This document shows positions 38,243 to 52,950 of a stretch of 64,000 bases of DNA, one piece after another. A program made the translations under genes and the position numbers. This DNA comes from Sphagnum compactum. Taxonomy: Eukaryota; Bryophyta; Sphagnopsida; Sphagnales. Numbering within the stretch: the stretch's first letter is position 1; every line of letters starts with the position of its first letter. The notes under the pieces are model-generated. The model was given only the letters and a program-made list of their open reading frames with translations. It was not told the origin of the DNA and did no database searches. The stretch covers positions 1,922,001 to 1,986,000 of the forward strand of contig OZ234500.1 of assembly GCA_965153455.1 (NCBI GenBank). The letters run 5' to 3'.

Positions 38243-39798
38243 TCTTCTTTGCACGATTTGTGAGAAACCGATCAAACCGACCACTCACCCTATTACAGGC
38301 AGGTTTGCAACTATGGTTAACATGCTGCATAGTCTAATGTTGATGCCAGCCTTCATGCAATTGTTGGGAAGTCGCGGCCATATAGAATATTCCCTTTGTG
38401 AAAACAAATTGCCAAAAATCAGAAAAGAATTCTAAAATTTTGCCATGTTTCTACACATTGTTTCAAACAAGTTGTCAGGACATAAAAGGATTTTAATAAA
38501 TTTTTACTTTCATAACAGGTCTATAGCCAAATGTGATTAAATTTCCTTGTGGATGATCACCAATATGACAACAATAAAAAAAATTAATAATAAAAAAACA
38601 CCAATCATATTTAGATCTTTTAATCTTGTAAACTCTATGCTGCAATATATATTAATAATTCAAATGGGGGGAAAGTAAAATAAAATCACAAAGGGAAAAT
38701 ATATTGTGCTAAGTACTAGCCATTGACTTTGGAGTTTTTAGTTATATTTTGGTCAATAAAGTTATGAGTTTCATTCCACACTTTTAGGAATTTTTGGAGT
38801 GCTTTTTGTCATACACAATCCACCGCCCCATATTATTGATGTTTGTTTTTCGTTGATCTAAACCTTTTCAGCCATTTAAAAAATTAATTTACTTAGGTCC
38901 CAACTCCCAAGGTGGTCCATACATCATCTCACAAGTCTTTGAAGATTGGGTAAAACCCTATTTGGCACAACATTGCACTCCACAAATGTGCATTACTACT
39001 TACACTTAATAGGCCCTAGGGTGTATTTTTGTTGGCATTGAAATGGTCTCTCATGGATGGGGCCAACTTCATCTTATTGGTTTCTATGGAGTTTGTTTGT
39101 TTTTTTTTTAATTAGGTTGGTTGGTGTTGAAATGGTCTCTCATGGCATTATGGCCCAACTTTGTCTTGTTTGTTTGTTCATTTGCATAGTCTTGTTCATT
39201 TTGATCAAATTGTTTTTTTTTCGGGCTCGAGTGGGGAATGATTGTTTCCTAGCACCGGCAAAGTAGACTCCAAATTATATTCTCACACACAAATTCTCCT
39301 TAGGATTCCCAAACACCAAATTCGGCCCCAAAATTGTCAAGAAAAATTATAGCCTCTTTTCCTTAGAGAGGGGGGGGCGGGAGGGGGTTTGATTGGGGTG
39401 GTTTCCATTAACTAGCTTGCCAAAAAAAACTACATCACAGAATTTTATTTGAGAAAATGTCTTTATGGAAGAAATACTTTTTATTGTTTAAGAATTATAC
39501 CAGTTGAATCACCATGATTTTTCCCTTTTTTTTCTTTTTTTTTCATTTGAGTTTTATACTCACTCTAAACAACCACCAAATTATTGGAAATTCTGTGTAG
39601 GGTAAACTCCGAGGCCACAGGCTCTACTGGAATAAGGGCATGTGCAAGGCACTTCCAGCTTAAAGCCCATGGTGGAGAGCTTTAGCAAGCTTAAAGCACC
39701 AGGCAGATTTTTAATTTTGCCCCGTGCTATTTCCCCGGAAAACAATTTAAAAACCAAAAACAGGTGTTGCAAAAACAAAGCACTTGCTATTTCAAAAG
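38243..39798. other. AT-rich intergenic DNA
   Basis: No gene recognised. Contains an imperfect direct duplication: TTGAAATGGTCTCTCATGG near 39038 and again near 39127, 89 bases apart, each followed by a GGCC[C]AACTT word. Also contains a diverged copy of a dispersed repeat near 38521-38590. Confidence 0.4.
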
Positions 39799-40117
39799 AA
39801 CAAGGGGTGAGTCACACTGTGGCCTTGCCATTTACATTAAAAAGTATCTTAAGGCAAAAGAAGAATTATGGAAAATTCAAATATTTCACCATGCAAAAAT
39901 AATAATCTTCAAAAAAATCGTCTAAGAGATACCAAAATCCTTCAAGATATCATAACTCTATAACTAATCTCAAATTTCAACACAAACCGAAATATAATAT
40001 TTTGGAAATCCTCTTATGAAAATAGACCTACTACCTAGTATGGGCCAAAATCGCTTGAGCTACTATACTCTATAATGAATCTTAACACAATATGCTTGCC
40101 TTAGTAGGCAAGGCCAA
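39799..40117 (-). repeat. R1 dispersed repeat, copy A
   Basis: About 319 bases, inverted relative to copies at 56245-56556 and 58989-59307. It starts AACAAGGGGTG, has GGCCTTGCCATTTACATT nearby, and ends with the short hairpin CTTGCCTTAGTAGGCAAGG followed by CCAAC. There is no coding capacity and no target-site duplication was found. It is MITE-like in size, with short inverted GGCCTTGCC/GGCAAGGCC words near both ends. Confidence 0.85.
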
Positions 40118-40159
40118 CAAACACTCATAAGAGCAGGCATTACATTTCTCAAAATGCCT

Positions 40160-40606
40160 GCATGGAATTCTTACTTGGTGAAGTGTTTAGGGCAAAGGAA
40201 AAATTCCGTGCAGTAAGTTAAGGCCATGGAATTTTTCCTTTGTGAAGTGTTTAGGGCAAAGCAAAAATTCCGTGCAGTAAGTTAATGCCATGGAATTTTT
40301 CCTTTGTGAAGTGTTGAGGGCAAAGCAAAAATTCCTTGCAGTAAGTTAAGGGCCATGGAATTTTTCCTTTGCAAAGTGTTTAGGGCAAAGCAAAAATTCC
40401 GTGCAGTAAGTTAAGGGCCATGGAATTTTTCCTTTGCAAAGTGTTTAGGGCAAAGCAAAAGTTCCGTGCAGTAAGTTAAGGGCCATGGAATTTTTCCTTT
40501 GCAAAGTGTTTAGGGCAAAGCAAAAATTCCATGCAGGAAGTTAAGGGCCATGGAATTTTTCCTTTGCCAAGTGCTTAGGGCAAAGGAAAAATTCCATGCA
40601 ACAAGG
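40160..40606. repeat. Tandem array of 64-65 bp units with internal inverted repeats, about seven copies
   Basis: The word GGGCAAAG starts at 40190, 40254, 40318, 40383, 40448, 40513 and 40578, giving spacings of 64, 64, 65, 65, 65 and 65. Each unit carries GCAAAG[G/C]AAAAATTCC and, about 15-20 bases on, the complementary GGAATTTTTCCTTTGC, so each unit can fold into a hairpin. Units differ by only a few substitutions, which implies recent amplification or homogenisation. The array starts about 45 bases past R1 copy A and ends at CAAGGCCAAC, a word also found at the end of copy A. Confidence 0.95.
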
Positions 40607-42639
40607 CCAACTACACAACAAAAATCAACACCCCACCCCTTACTTTAGGTTTTGAAAACTTGAGCTCCCTTTTTAAAGTTCAGATGAAAGCAAGGAAAAA
40701 GTAGTTTACTCATCCCAAATTATTACATTTCACTCTTCTGCCCCTCCCCCAACTGTTCCCCTCAAGGAAGAAAGTCATGATGTATCCTCCTTGCCTGCAA
40801 AATGGGTATCTAGTGCACGTGTGTTGGAGTTGACTTTTGTGCTACTAAGTCAACTGCAAAATTTCCACATTTGCTTGAATTCAGGAATCAGGAGGTTGTT
40901 TTTTGACATCCCATAGATGGATGATATTCATTCCCCAAGATTGCTTTCAAGAAAAAAATTAAATTAAACATCAATGAAATTGCAGTTAATTTTTTTAGCA
41001 ATTTCTACTATATGTTTTTCTGGTTGGGTCCAAATTCAAATATGGATCTAAGAATTGGGCCCCTAAGTTTGGTAAGGTTTAGGGTTGCTAGGTTTGAGAA
41101 TTCTAGGTCTAAGTTGTAGGATTTTCAGTTCTAAGGGATATTTAGTATACTTGGTAGGTGAAGAGCACAAGGCCATGTTGCATGACATCTATTCCAAAGC
41201 TTCTTAATGTGGGTGGAAGCTCTCAGGCACCCAAAAGGTTGAGAGAAAGAGTGGACAACAAATAAGGACCATGCAATTCAAAACATGGACCATGCAAGCC
41301 TAAACATAAGGCACAAAACAATAAGCCCATGAAGTTCAATGGGGGATGTATAATGTCCTACAAGAGACTATAGGAGCAACTATGTCATGTGTAACAACTT
41401 GGGGCGTGTTCTACTTCTAATTCAAGTGAAGTGGATTTCATAATGTGCTGCATTTGTGTACATAGTTTTACAACCACAAGAAATTTGCTAGAAGAAATTA
41501 CAACATTTTTCCCCTTTTTTATTTTAACAAATTTCTTTATCCTTTTACATTGATGGGGCTTCTCAATTTTCTATTCTTCTTTCACACCTCAAAGATAGAT
41601 ATTCCATTATGTGTGAATGGTGGGTTACAATAGTTGCATGACAACAACTTTTTTCTCAATTTGTCTTCAAATTTTGCGTTGTAAAAGTAAGTTAAAAAAT
41701 CAAGTGGATTTTGATCAGGTCTATTTTTAGTTGTGTAATTTATTTAAAATCTTTTTTAAGTATGTTCTAACAAATAGAAAATAGAATTGATTTTGGATGG
41801 GTGGGTCAAGACTACAATGATTTTTCTATTCTAACTTAGTATAAGTATATTTCATCAAGTAATTTGTTGTCTCCCTAACCATGAATTTACCAACCAATAA
41901 ATGGAGATATATATTTTTAATTTTCAAAACTTGTTTTTTTTCAGAAATAAATGCATATAATTGTAATAGACTTGCCCAAGGGTTTTCTACCAAACTTCCA
42001 CCCATGTTAATATTATTTTATTATTTTCATATGTGTAATACAAGATAAAAATGAATAAAATTGGATATCCATATTTTTTTGTGTACATCATCTTTTCACC
42101 CATTTGCATTTTTGATTGACATCAACAATCTACATTTTTGTTTTTGCAATTTGTGTTTTCTATTAATGTTATTGGCATTGTCTTATGTGTGACAAATTGT
42201 GTGTTACAGACGTTGTTTTTATAATATGAAACCATTTAAAGACATGGTTTTGATTCAATTCCTTTATGTTGTCTTGTAAGTGTAGTAGCTAGATGGAATG
42301 TTTGTTGTATAATTTTGGCAACTTGATAGCATAAATCTGATGTTAAGGGTGTTGAGGAATGTGGTCATCTTGCATCAATGTAATGATTGTTTTATAATTT
42401 CAAACAATTAATGAGTAAAGAGGTCAACAATTGGGTGAAAGCTAGAAGCACTATGTGACATTTGCATTTCTTAACAATGCAATTTGATAATCAAAGGTGG
42501 GTTGAGCATTTGTGAATGACCAAAGAGTTTTACAATTAAGGAAAAACTTGTACCTTTGATTAAAATATATATAGAGAGAGTTGTCATTCTTGATAACATT
42601 AATTGACATTTTCAATTTACAAATTGTCCCATAGAATTG

Positions 42640-43020
42640 GATGAAAATACATATTTAGGAGGATTATTTGGATTTTTCATATTAAAATGAATTTGTTGAA
42701 TTTGAAATATGAAGTCATATTCAATGTTAACATTGTTGAGTTTTTAATTTTCCATGTTGCAATATTGAAATTTTAATTTAATAGGAATTTGACATATTGA
42801 CAAATATGAATGAGGTTTAAAGAAAGATTCAACTCATAATCGACTTCTAGAATGGTGACATTACATCTATAATGCCTATAATATCTTAAACAAATATGTC
42901 ATAGTAATGTCAAAATAAAAGTTTTAAAATATTCCACATTGAATGAGGAATTAAATAGGAATAAAATGTATTCAAACTTTTCAAATATATACCCTAGATA
43001 ACCAAATACAATAACCAAAT
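42640..43020 (+). repeat. Old dispersed AT-rich repeat, copy 2
   Basis: Partner of 24455-24850, with ordered blocks such as ATGAAGTCATATTCAATGTTAA and ATATGAATGAGGTTTAAAGAA at similar spacing. Confidence 0.45.
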
Positions 43021-46000
43021 ACAAGTTTTCTTGAAACCGTAAAGACAATATGATTAATGATACCAAATTAAGTTTTCAAATTTTGATTCCATGCCATGAT
43101 TTTTGTCATTATTTTGTGCCTATACTTGCTTCATTTGTCTTGATTATGTAATCATGAATGTTTCCTAACTAAATAATGTAGCAAAATAGAATAGAGTTGG
43201 TAGTGGTTCATTTGAATGTGGACTAAGTAGTTAAAATAACATGGAAAAATAGGATTGGCCACCCAAAGAGAATTTATTATTAGAGCCATAATTTATAAGG
43301 CGTTTGGTTCCAAGTTGGTTTGAGAAGTAGAACCATATCGAAATTGTGAAAAAATAATGATTTCAACTCCAAGTGGGTAATGGAGTTTAATAAGACTCAA
43401 ACCCTACACATCAAGGAAAGAGATGAAAGCATATACTATAGTGACCATTATGGATTGTCGTAGTCCATATTTTCTTAGGTTCAAGTTACAATATTGTATG
43501 CAAGTCAAATGCATTATGAAAATTATTAAAAAAAGATTCAAATAAATGAAAATAACATCTTTATCCCTCCAAACTTGAATTACACCAAAACCATCAATAT
43601 TCAACTAAAGATGAACTTTGCAACTTAGGAAAAACAATTATCACAATCCATAACAAAATGGTTTTGGACTTAATGCTTATAATGAATACAGTGCAATGTA
43701 TTCATAACTTTGAGAAATGAGATGTTAAAGGAAGAAAATATCTTATTTTTTGGTATTATTTGACACTAATGACCTCAAACATTGTAATAGTTTACTTTAA
43801 GTCCATTTAGATATTTAAATTAATTTTTTTCAAGACCTATCTTTCATAAAACAATTCATGAAAATTCATAGTAGGGTCACTTAAAGTTTGACATTAGAAA
43901 ATGTTTTAAATTATATTAGTAATTTCATTATAAGCAATGGGACCCTATATTTTTTTCTAAAATCAACTTTATTTTGGACTATTTATGGATCTAAAAGTTG
44001 CCATTTTCGGTCCACCTTATAATGTTTTCACCCACCACTAAATTATCATAATTTGGAGATAAAAATGTGCACCTTTTAATCAAAGTTGTCAAAATTAACA
44101 TGTTATGCCATCTTTCCGTTGGTTCTAATTTGTCAAGTTAACATTAGTTGTGATGCTTTAGTTTGTGAAGTCAACCCTAACATACACTAAAATTCCCATA
44201 GTTTTTTTTTTTTTTCACTATGCATATAAGTCTAATTATTAATTATTACGAACTTAATAGTTAATTATAAGAATTCCTATTTCATCAATAAATCATCTTA
44301 TGACCAAATTCAAGTTACTAAATTACGCCTGAAATGTGAACCTATTGCAACCAATGTTTTGACTATTTAAATCATGATTGTAATTTGGTTGCAACTTCTT
44401 GATAGTCAATTTTTTAAAAAAATTGTTGAACTATGATTGCGGGGAGGATTAGTTATGATTAAAAAAATTGGCCATTTAGATGGTGACCGAAATGTAGTTG
44501 CCACTTTTCAACAATCAAATTTTTTTTTCTTGCTTCAAGGACTGGATTGGAATCACTAATTAAAGTTTTTTTGTTTTTTTCCCTGCTATTGGATTTAGAT
44601 TATTGGAATGCAACTAGGGTGTGGACTGGTTGTGACTAAAAATCTTGGTGGTTGAAATGACAACTAAAATCTAATTATCACTTTTCAATAGTCAAATTTG
44701 TTTTTAAATTTTTGCTAAAAATAATTTCACTCATGGGACCGGATTATTAAGGTTGTTGGATTTAACGGGGTGGATTTTGTTTTTGGGCAATTGTAATTGT
44801 TAATCACCATTGGGATAAAAAATTTACCGTTACATGAAAAGTTATTGCTTTGCCCTAAATTAACCTTATGTTGAACCTAAAATGATGTGATGTTGGGTTA
44901 TGTTGGCGTCAAAATAGATGTGATTGACATGATGTGAAGTGACAAGGTTGACATTAAAAACCTTGCTTTTAATATTATCCTAGATTATCTTGTTTACTAT
45001 TTGGGTGCAAATATGTTCAAAAAGCCAAAAACCATGTTTTATAGTCATAAAAATTGTAAATGTTTTTACATATATATGTTTTTTTTGAAATCTTAAATTT
45101 ATGTTAATCATTTCACTTTGTGTTAAATGACTAATCTGAATGTTGAGGAATTCAAATTAAAAATTTATTAAATTTAATTAATTTTGGGTTTTGGTTTTAG
45201 TAAAGGACTCTTGGGAGCAGTTGCATTAACACATACCACATCAAATGTAACCAATAATTACTTTTTCATGTTTAAAAATAATAATTTGATTTGGTGTGGA
45301 AAATATAATTTTTTTTTACATAGTAAGATTCATAATATATCATTGGAACATGTGAATTAATTTGAAAAAATCCAGTGAATAAAAAGCTATCAAAAGCACT
45401 CATTAAACACTATAACACATGCTTTTTAGCATTAAAAGGACTTATAAATAAACTTCCAAACTTTTAAAATTTACATATATTTTGAGATCTTTTACATAAA
45501 CCTTGACATAATAACATAAAGAATTTTTAAAAATATTTTAAAATATTTTTGAAGACTTTTTAAAAAATATTCTAAAAAATATTCCCCCAAAAGTAATCCC
45601 CTAAGTAGGCAAATGCAACTCATGTTATCCTATTTGCATTCTCTTGAACTTGAACAATAATTACATCAAAAATAATCAATTTTGCAAAGGACCAAGGTAA
45701 AAGACTTTTTTAGTAAAAAAATTTTGATGTTAAAAAAATTTAAATGATAGTAACCTACTACCCATATTCAAAAGGCACCCATAATTTAAAAGTTATGGAA
45801 TTTGAAATGTTTAGAAATTCAAAGTACGTTTCAAAAACTCAAAATTTTAAGTGTTTTTAATCACATGTGAATAGGGTGTCATGTATATGAAATATAAAAC
45901 AAAGTTGTAGTTTATGATATAAGAAACTAAAACCTAAAGTTAGTAGCATATTTTGGTAACTTTGATTTGAAATTACGATAATTTTCAAAATGAGACACAA

Positions 46001-49000
46001 AATCTGCACATTTGGAAATTTTCAGATTTATTTAATAATGATTAACACAAAAATATGATATATTACGGCAACTATATATATGTTTAATAACAAGTTGTAA
46101 AAGATTTCATCCAAAAGTTCCTTCATATGAAAACATGAAAAGGACTCAAAAATAACTTATGATCCTTTTATAGAGTAATCTTGTTGGCTCCTATTAATGT
46201 ATTTTGACCCATTTTTTTCAATATCTAGAACAAAGGGTTTCTTTTTTCACTTTTGTAAGGTAGGTGGCATAGTGACCATCCAAAAAGGGACCTGGCCAAA
46301 TTTGGCCACTTGCTAAATAAGATAATAGAAAATATAAAAGGATCTTTCCAAGAATAAAAATTTGGGTTTCATTTATTTTATTTTTTGATGTAATTTAAAG
46401 TTTGGGTTCTTAGAACATCTAGTATAATTTAAAGTGTAAAATTATATTAGTTGTACTAGTTTGAAAATTTCAAAACTTTCCAATAATCTTTTTTTTCCTT
46501 GGAATGAAAGTTTAGGTTTTTAATATTGAAAATTTTGGTGTTTTGCATATTGCACCTAAAATTAGAAGTTACCCAAAACCAAAGGTTTTTTAACCAAGCA
46601 CTAAAAATAGTTTAATTTGAAAATTTAAAAAGAATTCAAATCGAAATCACCGCCTAAAATAAAAAGTCAAAACCAAAGTTGGGTCCAAGTGTAGTTTTGC
46701 AAACATGTATTGAAGCAATTGAAACCATTGTTTAATATTTTGTGTTTAACATTTTGGAAAAAAATGAAATTACAAACAAAGTTGTTTATATAGAATGTTA
46801 TTTCAATATATTGATATACATAATTTGAAAATTTGAAATCAATCTAATGACTAAAAAATACCCATAAATACTTTTAAAACAATTATAACCATTAGTTTTA
46901 CAATGTAAAAGATTCATATCTAATGTTTTTTGTAAATTTTAATTATACCAGCCTATTTACCTTTTTGAAAAAAAATTAATATAAATCTTAACATAATATT
47001 ATATAGAACACTTTGAAATGTTTTTATAAAAATTAAGAAGAATTTTTTAAAGATGTTAAAAATATTCTTGAAAAAAAATGGCCTAAAGGGGTGGGTGTGG
47101 CTCATGATTGAATGCTTGCACGAATCTCATTTCTATACAAACAAAAAATTAAAATTAAACCAAAATTGATCCTTTAATGAGAACCTAATTTTTTCCTAAA
47201 ACCTAAGAATTGCCCAAATATTTCTACATTAAAAATTGGATATATTATGACTATAATATGCAAAACTTAAAAGTACCTAAGTATCTTGTAAATTTCCATT
47301 AACTTGAAAATAGAAAAAAATCAATATTTCATTTACTTGAAGCTCATTGGTAAAAATAGGACATCTACTTGCATCTATTCACATTTTTTGGAATCTTCTT
47401 AGATGCAAATTGAATATGTGATTCTTTCATATCATTGTCATAAAATCAATGAACATGTTTATATTGATCATTGAGATAAATGATATTTTGAAGTTTATTA
47501 TTTCAAGGTTTACTTGATGGCTAGTTTCCAGTTATGTTAACAATGATCAAAAGTTGTATATCTTTCATGCCTTCATCAATATGCTTTAAATATTTGAAAT
47601 GTTGTTTGCGACTTTTTTCTTATGATAAATTGGTTTTTTTCTTGTCAATGTTTAGTTGAATTGAATTAATTTAACATCCACCAAAACTTTGTTGTTTTTC
47701 AATTACTTGTATGTAAACTAATCTTCACTTCCTTTTAACTCCTATGCTTCTAGGGATTGCTACTATAGAATTTGTTCATTGTTTACTACTTGTAAAAGTT
47801 GTTGGGAAATCTAGCCGTTTGTGAAAGTGATAACTATGAAATGTGATGGATGGCTCATTCCAAAAATTGAGAGTAATAATCAAGATTCAAGATTGATTTC
47901 ATTTTTGACATTAATTCCTTGATTTTTATCTTGATTATATTGTGCAAGCTTTTGATTCTCCTTCAGAAAAACATTATTTCCACACAATTCTTACATCAAC
48001 AAATGGTTCAATCAAGTAGGAAAGTGACTAATACCTTGGCAATAGTTAAAGATGTTCTTGTAATCACTATTGATGCAATTCAACTTGTCTTACACATTTT
48101 GTCAGAGCAAGGTGTCTTTGAATGTGTTGTTGGTTGTGAGTCTTGTAAAATCTTATTCCACTTTTGTATTGTATAGGATCCATGGTCATTCATAAATCCA
48201 TGATTTCTTTCCAACTTATGTGCTTTTTGTTTTTACATTTGATGAATGCAATCATTTCAGCTTCATTCCAATTGGAGTTCTATTGCCATGAAATGTACCT
48301 CTTCTCCCTCTTTTCTTGACCCTATGTCCATGGATTGAATTTTTTCTATGTTGTCCATACATTTATAATTGTTCATTGCATTATTTTAATTTCTTAATGC
48401 ACATAAATAGCTAAGTAAAATGATGAAAAATATTGGCATTTGATGTGTTTGTGATAGAATGTGAACACAAGATCAAAGGCAATGAATGTATAGTATGACA
48501 AGTAATGACCATCAACAATCCCAATAATCCATTACTACAATTAAAAACACTAATTAAATATACCTTTCGAAACACCAATCAAATGTTGAAAGATACAAAA
48601 TAAAACTTTAAGATCACAACCTTTTATGAGTAGTTTACATATAAGGTAATGCATAGCAATAAGGCATTATAACTTGTCAATAAAACATAACATGATGAAA
48701 TGATTGAAGTAGGCCAATATGATGGACCCTCCAACTTGTATGACAACAAATTACATAATGTTATTTTCTTATGTTTTGCCTTGCCTAAAGGTGTTTTGCA
48801 CAAAAACAAATCAAGGTTATTATGACTTGGTGACCACCTATTACAATTATTAGGTGAGGTGATCATAGTTGGGTGGTGGTGTCTAATTGTTTTATAAAAA
48901 ACAAAGTATGAAAATTTTCTATGTAAGCACTGGTAGGGGATGTGATAAGTTCTTTATTAGGTTTTCAACGAAATTGTTCCAATTTCATCGAACAATTTCA

Positions 49001-51460
49001 TTACAAAGAAACTAGCAAATTCATATGTCCCTTAATGATTAGGGACTAGTTGCTAAAGACATAGTGAATTCACCCATTGAATTCACCAATAATAAATTTG
49101 TTATATTTTTACTATATTCTAAGTTGATACAATATATTATAACCAATAAATGGTCAAAATATGATTATATGTACAATCCATGTATGAACCATATGGGATT
49201 GACATATGGTTGAGACATAGTTGTTGGTAGCAAGGTTTGAAACCTTGGTTTGCTTTTGCCTTCCAACCACCACTTTGCTTTGCGATAAAAGGTGTAAAAA
49301 TTTGGATATATCACAATATCACAATATATCACAATAACTTAAAATATTATAAAACATTATATTAACTTTCGGAGCATGAGAAAGAAAGAGAATATATGGC
49401 GATACAAAATGAAGAACACATTTTTTAATAAAAAAATTCATTTAGGAGAAAAGGGGTGTTCCTTTTTTGTTTTGTAGAACAAAATCTTGACTTTACTCCA
49501 AGTCAATAGCAAGGAACAGAATTCCCCACCCAGTGTTGTGCATGTTTTAAAGGCATAGTACTTGAAAGGGTTATTTTCAAATTAAACAAATCTTCAAAAC
49601 AAAGTCAACAAATTTCTTCAGTTCAAAAAATCTCCTCAAATATATACCCAAAATATATAGCTAGTACGGTGCCAGGGGTTTTAGGGTTTTGTTTGAAAAA
49701 AGGAAACAATAGTATGTATGTCGTCTCGTTACACATTGATTCCTCATTCACCAAATGCATCGATCAATGCACCACCACCGGTCAATGAATAATTCCTAAG
49801 GTTTTTCAAATTCAAGAGGAGACTCAAACATTTCGGAAGAAAAGAGTTCAACCCAAAAGTCCAAACCTAAAACCAAGTAACATGACAACAACAACAGCCC
49901 AATACTATTTTCTTATTGCATTGGGGTTTTAAAATGTTCAACCATTCGTGAACCATTCGAGAAACGAATCATTTGCTCAGTAATCAAGTGATTATATAAG
50001 GATCCAAAGTTTAGGGTTCTGGGAGCACCTGGTGTATGGTGCATACATTGAGGGTTGTGGTTTAGGGCTTAGGGTTTAAACTCAGTATAGCGATTATGAC
50101 TCCATCGGAAAATCCCCCGTACTACTATCCGCACATTTTACAATGTGTTCTCAATCAACCCATTCTGGTAAAATGGAGAAAAACCCACCAATTTTTTTTT
50201 TTAAATGCCAAAAATTGCCACAATTTCCTACAATATGATTTGGGGTGCTTCAAATTTTATATATCCATGTTTTGAATATCACCAAATTTGGCTAAATATA
50301 CTTGTGGACTATCACCAATTGAGCAACATCACAAAATTGAAAATAACACATTGATTTCATGATGTTACATTTTTTGCGCACTCTTTTTTTTTTCATCTTA
50401 ATGTTTTGTCCTATTTTTGCACCTGTTATGTTAAATAGCTCATTTAGATTTACAATTTTCTATAGTCATGAATTGAATGATCATTTCATCAGCAATTGCT
50501 GAACTCTATTCCAGTTTTTAGTTTTTTCTTGCAACTATCAAGCAAGGGTCGTTCTAATGTTCACTACATGATTTGATCTTATCTAATTTATAAAAAGAAT
50601 GAACAAAAAGCTTCAAGGTTAAAGGTATTGACCGTAATTTTGCTAGTGGGAAGCCAATGACTCTAATTCATACAACTGGGCACAACTGGGCGAGTGTTCT
50701 TACGCCTTCTTCTTAAAGTAGAAGGGATCTTAGACCTATAGGGAGGTGTAAGGTCCCTCGCATTCTGAAATAGTAGGCATAAGATCCCTCCTCATGCATA
50801 AGGGAGACTAGGAATTTGTTGGTGTGGGTGTGCATGATAGGCTAAGGACATTTTAGGCAAGTTTAGTTTATTTCAAATGTGGACATTATTTCTAGACATT
50901 CAAAAAATGTTGACATCTACTATGATTATTACACCCAAGAAATGTCCATTCTTTTTGCTTTCACCCCCTTTTTAGTTTCTTTGCAGGTGTGCTTCTTAAT
51001 CCCCTTGGGTTTCATTTGGATGCCCACATTTGCTACAATGAAAAATGGGAACACCCAGAACCCTTGTTTAAATATCAAAAGCCAGGACACCCAACTAAAA
51101 ATAAAGAACCAAACAGGGTATGCATAATTAATTTTTAAAACGAGAATCATCTTGATGCTCAAATTTTTAAAAAATTCAGAACCGGAAGAGGCGGTTATGA
51201 AAAAAAAAGTTAATACCCACCCAACACCGGTTGACCCAGAAGTTAGGGTTAGGGTATATGTTTAGGCGACTGACATTGAACAAGTTGTGCTAATAAGAGA
51301 ACGGACATTCTTTGTTGTCTTAAACACGATTATGCTTAAACCACTCCCGCTTCACAATAGGAAATTTTTGCAAGGCCCAAAATGTGATTGGAACTTATTA
51401 GTGAGCCCTCCTCACTAATAAACACAAAGGCCCCTAGTGTCAGAAGGTTCCTATGTATCA

Positions 51461-51485
51461 TGTGTGTGTGTGTGTGTGTGTGTGT
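51461..51485. repeat. (TG)n microsatellite
   Basis: About 12 TG units. Confidence 0.95.
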
Positions 51486-51815
51486 AAGTAGGCTGAAAGG
51501 CTTCAAAAACACAAACCCCATTATTATTATTATATACATTCAATTTTGTATGCAATGGGTGCATGAATGTTTTGTTCATAACATTATAAAGTTGAAAATT
51601 AAATCCTTGCCCCCCCTCCCTACCTTCCTCCTCCTTCTCTCTAACCCCAACCCCTCATTGGGTCCCAATTCCCAACCCTGATTGTGGATCATTTTACTCT
51701 AATCAGTCCTTTGTTAGGAGGGTGAATTAAATGTTGGGTTTACAAGATTTCAAATTAGCCTTGGGTTTTGGGTTCCAAAGCCACCATTGCTGAAAGACTT
51801 ACAAGTTTGAATTTT

Positions 51816-51834
51816 GGTGGTGGTGGTGGTGGTG
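51816..51834. repeat. (GGT)n microsatellite
   Basis: Six trinucleotide units. Confidence 0.9.
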
Positions 51835-52919
51835 TATTAGCCTAGAGGACATATAGATCTTTGGGTTCCCATTGCATCAAGGCTTGGGGGGGGGCATTTA
51901 TACAAACTAGGGTTAATTAGGTGTTCAGGGTGGTGACATAAATGGCAAGTTTCAAAACATTGGAGCAATGAAAAGCTAATCACTGCATGACCCACACACA
52001 GTATACATTAAAAGATATGGGAAAATTTCATAACAACCCACCTGCAATAGGGAGAGAGAGATATCTGTAACTATGAGGCTGGTTTAAGAAACCAGGAGTT
52101 AACCCAGCCCCCAAATTCACTTACATTGCTTACTAACCCATGTTACTAACCCACCCTTTAGCACTGTGTTGTTCAGTGCTTAAATTAGTGGAGGATCTCA
52201 TTTAATTGTGTCTTACCACTTTCTAATCACTAGGCAACAAGTTAATCACATTTCATGTCATATGTGCAAGAAACAACTACAAACAAAAACAATTGCTTGC
52301 TTGGAAAAGCATTTGGGGGTGGATAGGGAGTACCCATCCATACCAGTGTTTTTCTTTTTCTTTTTTTCAAATTTGTGAAGTAGGTGGGTTGGTGTGACCA
52401 TGCACATGAGGATTTAGCCAAATTTGTTTGCAGGTCCAAAAAAGAAATTTTAATTCTTCCTATCTAATTTGGCTACTTGTTGGAACCTATTCTCTAAATA
52501 TGGGGGGCGAATTAATTGAGGTTTTTTTTCTTTCCCTCATGATGTGGTGACTTGGGCCCAATTTTTCCAAAGAGAAACCCTTGGTACCTTTGGCACCTTC
52601 CTTTTTTTTTTCCCTCACCAGATTGCAAAAAATTGACCTAAAAAAAACAACACTTAGAGATCCTTAAATACACGGCGTTTTCATGAAAACTGTACATAGT
52701 TTTGATGGTATCAGTTTTTAGGATGGTGGTTAAATTAAGTCAAAACCGATGATTGATTTTTTTGAGAACCATGCTCATGAGCCCCAAAGACCCGGCCTGA
52801 TAACCGTTGGAGCCTATTCCTGTGTCTGATAACCATGCAAGTCTGGTCCAAACTTCAAAAAAACAAATTGTACGGGTATATTAAGCTCCAAGGCTCAATG
52901 TTGACCAGCATGTGCCGGG

Positions 52920-52923
<4 letters not shown>

Positions 52924-52950
<27 letters not shown>
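52924..52950. repeat. (AC)n microsatellite
   Basis: About 13 AC units. Confidence 0.95.

Noticed and set aside
40160-40606. CRISPR-like array
   Set aside because: Repeats are contiguous with no unique spacers and the DNA is eukaryotic; it is a tandem satellite-type array.
47919-48176. 85-codon + strand frame
   Set aside because: Ile/Leu-rich, with no family similarity I recognise and no supporting splice or promoter context.
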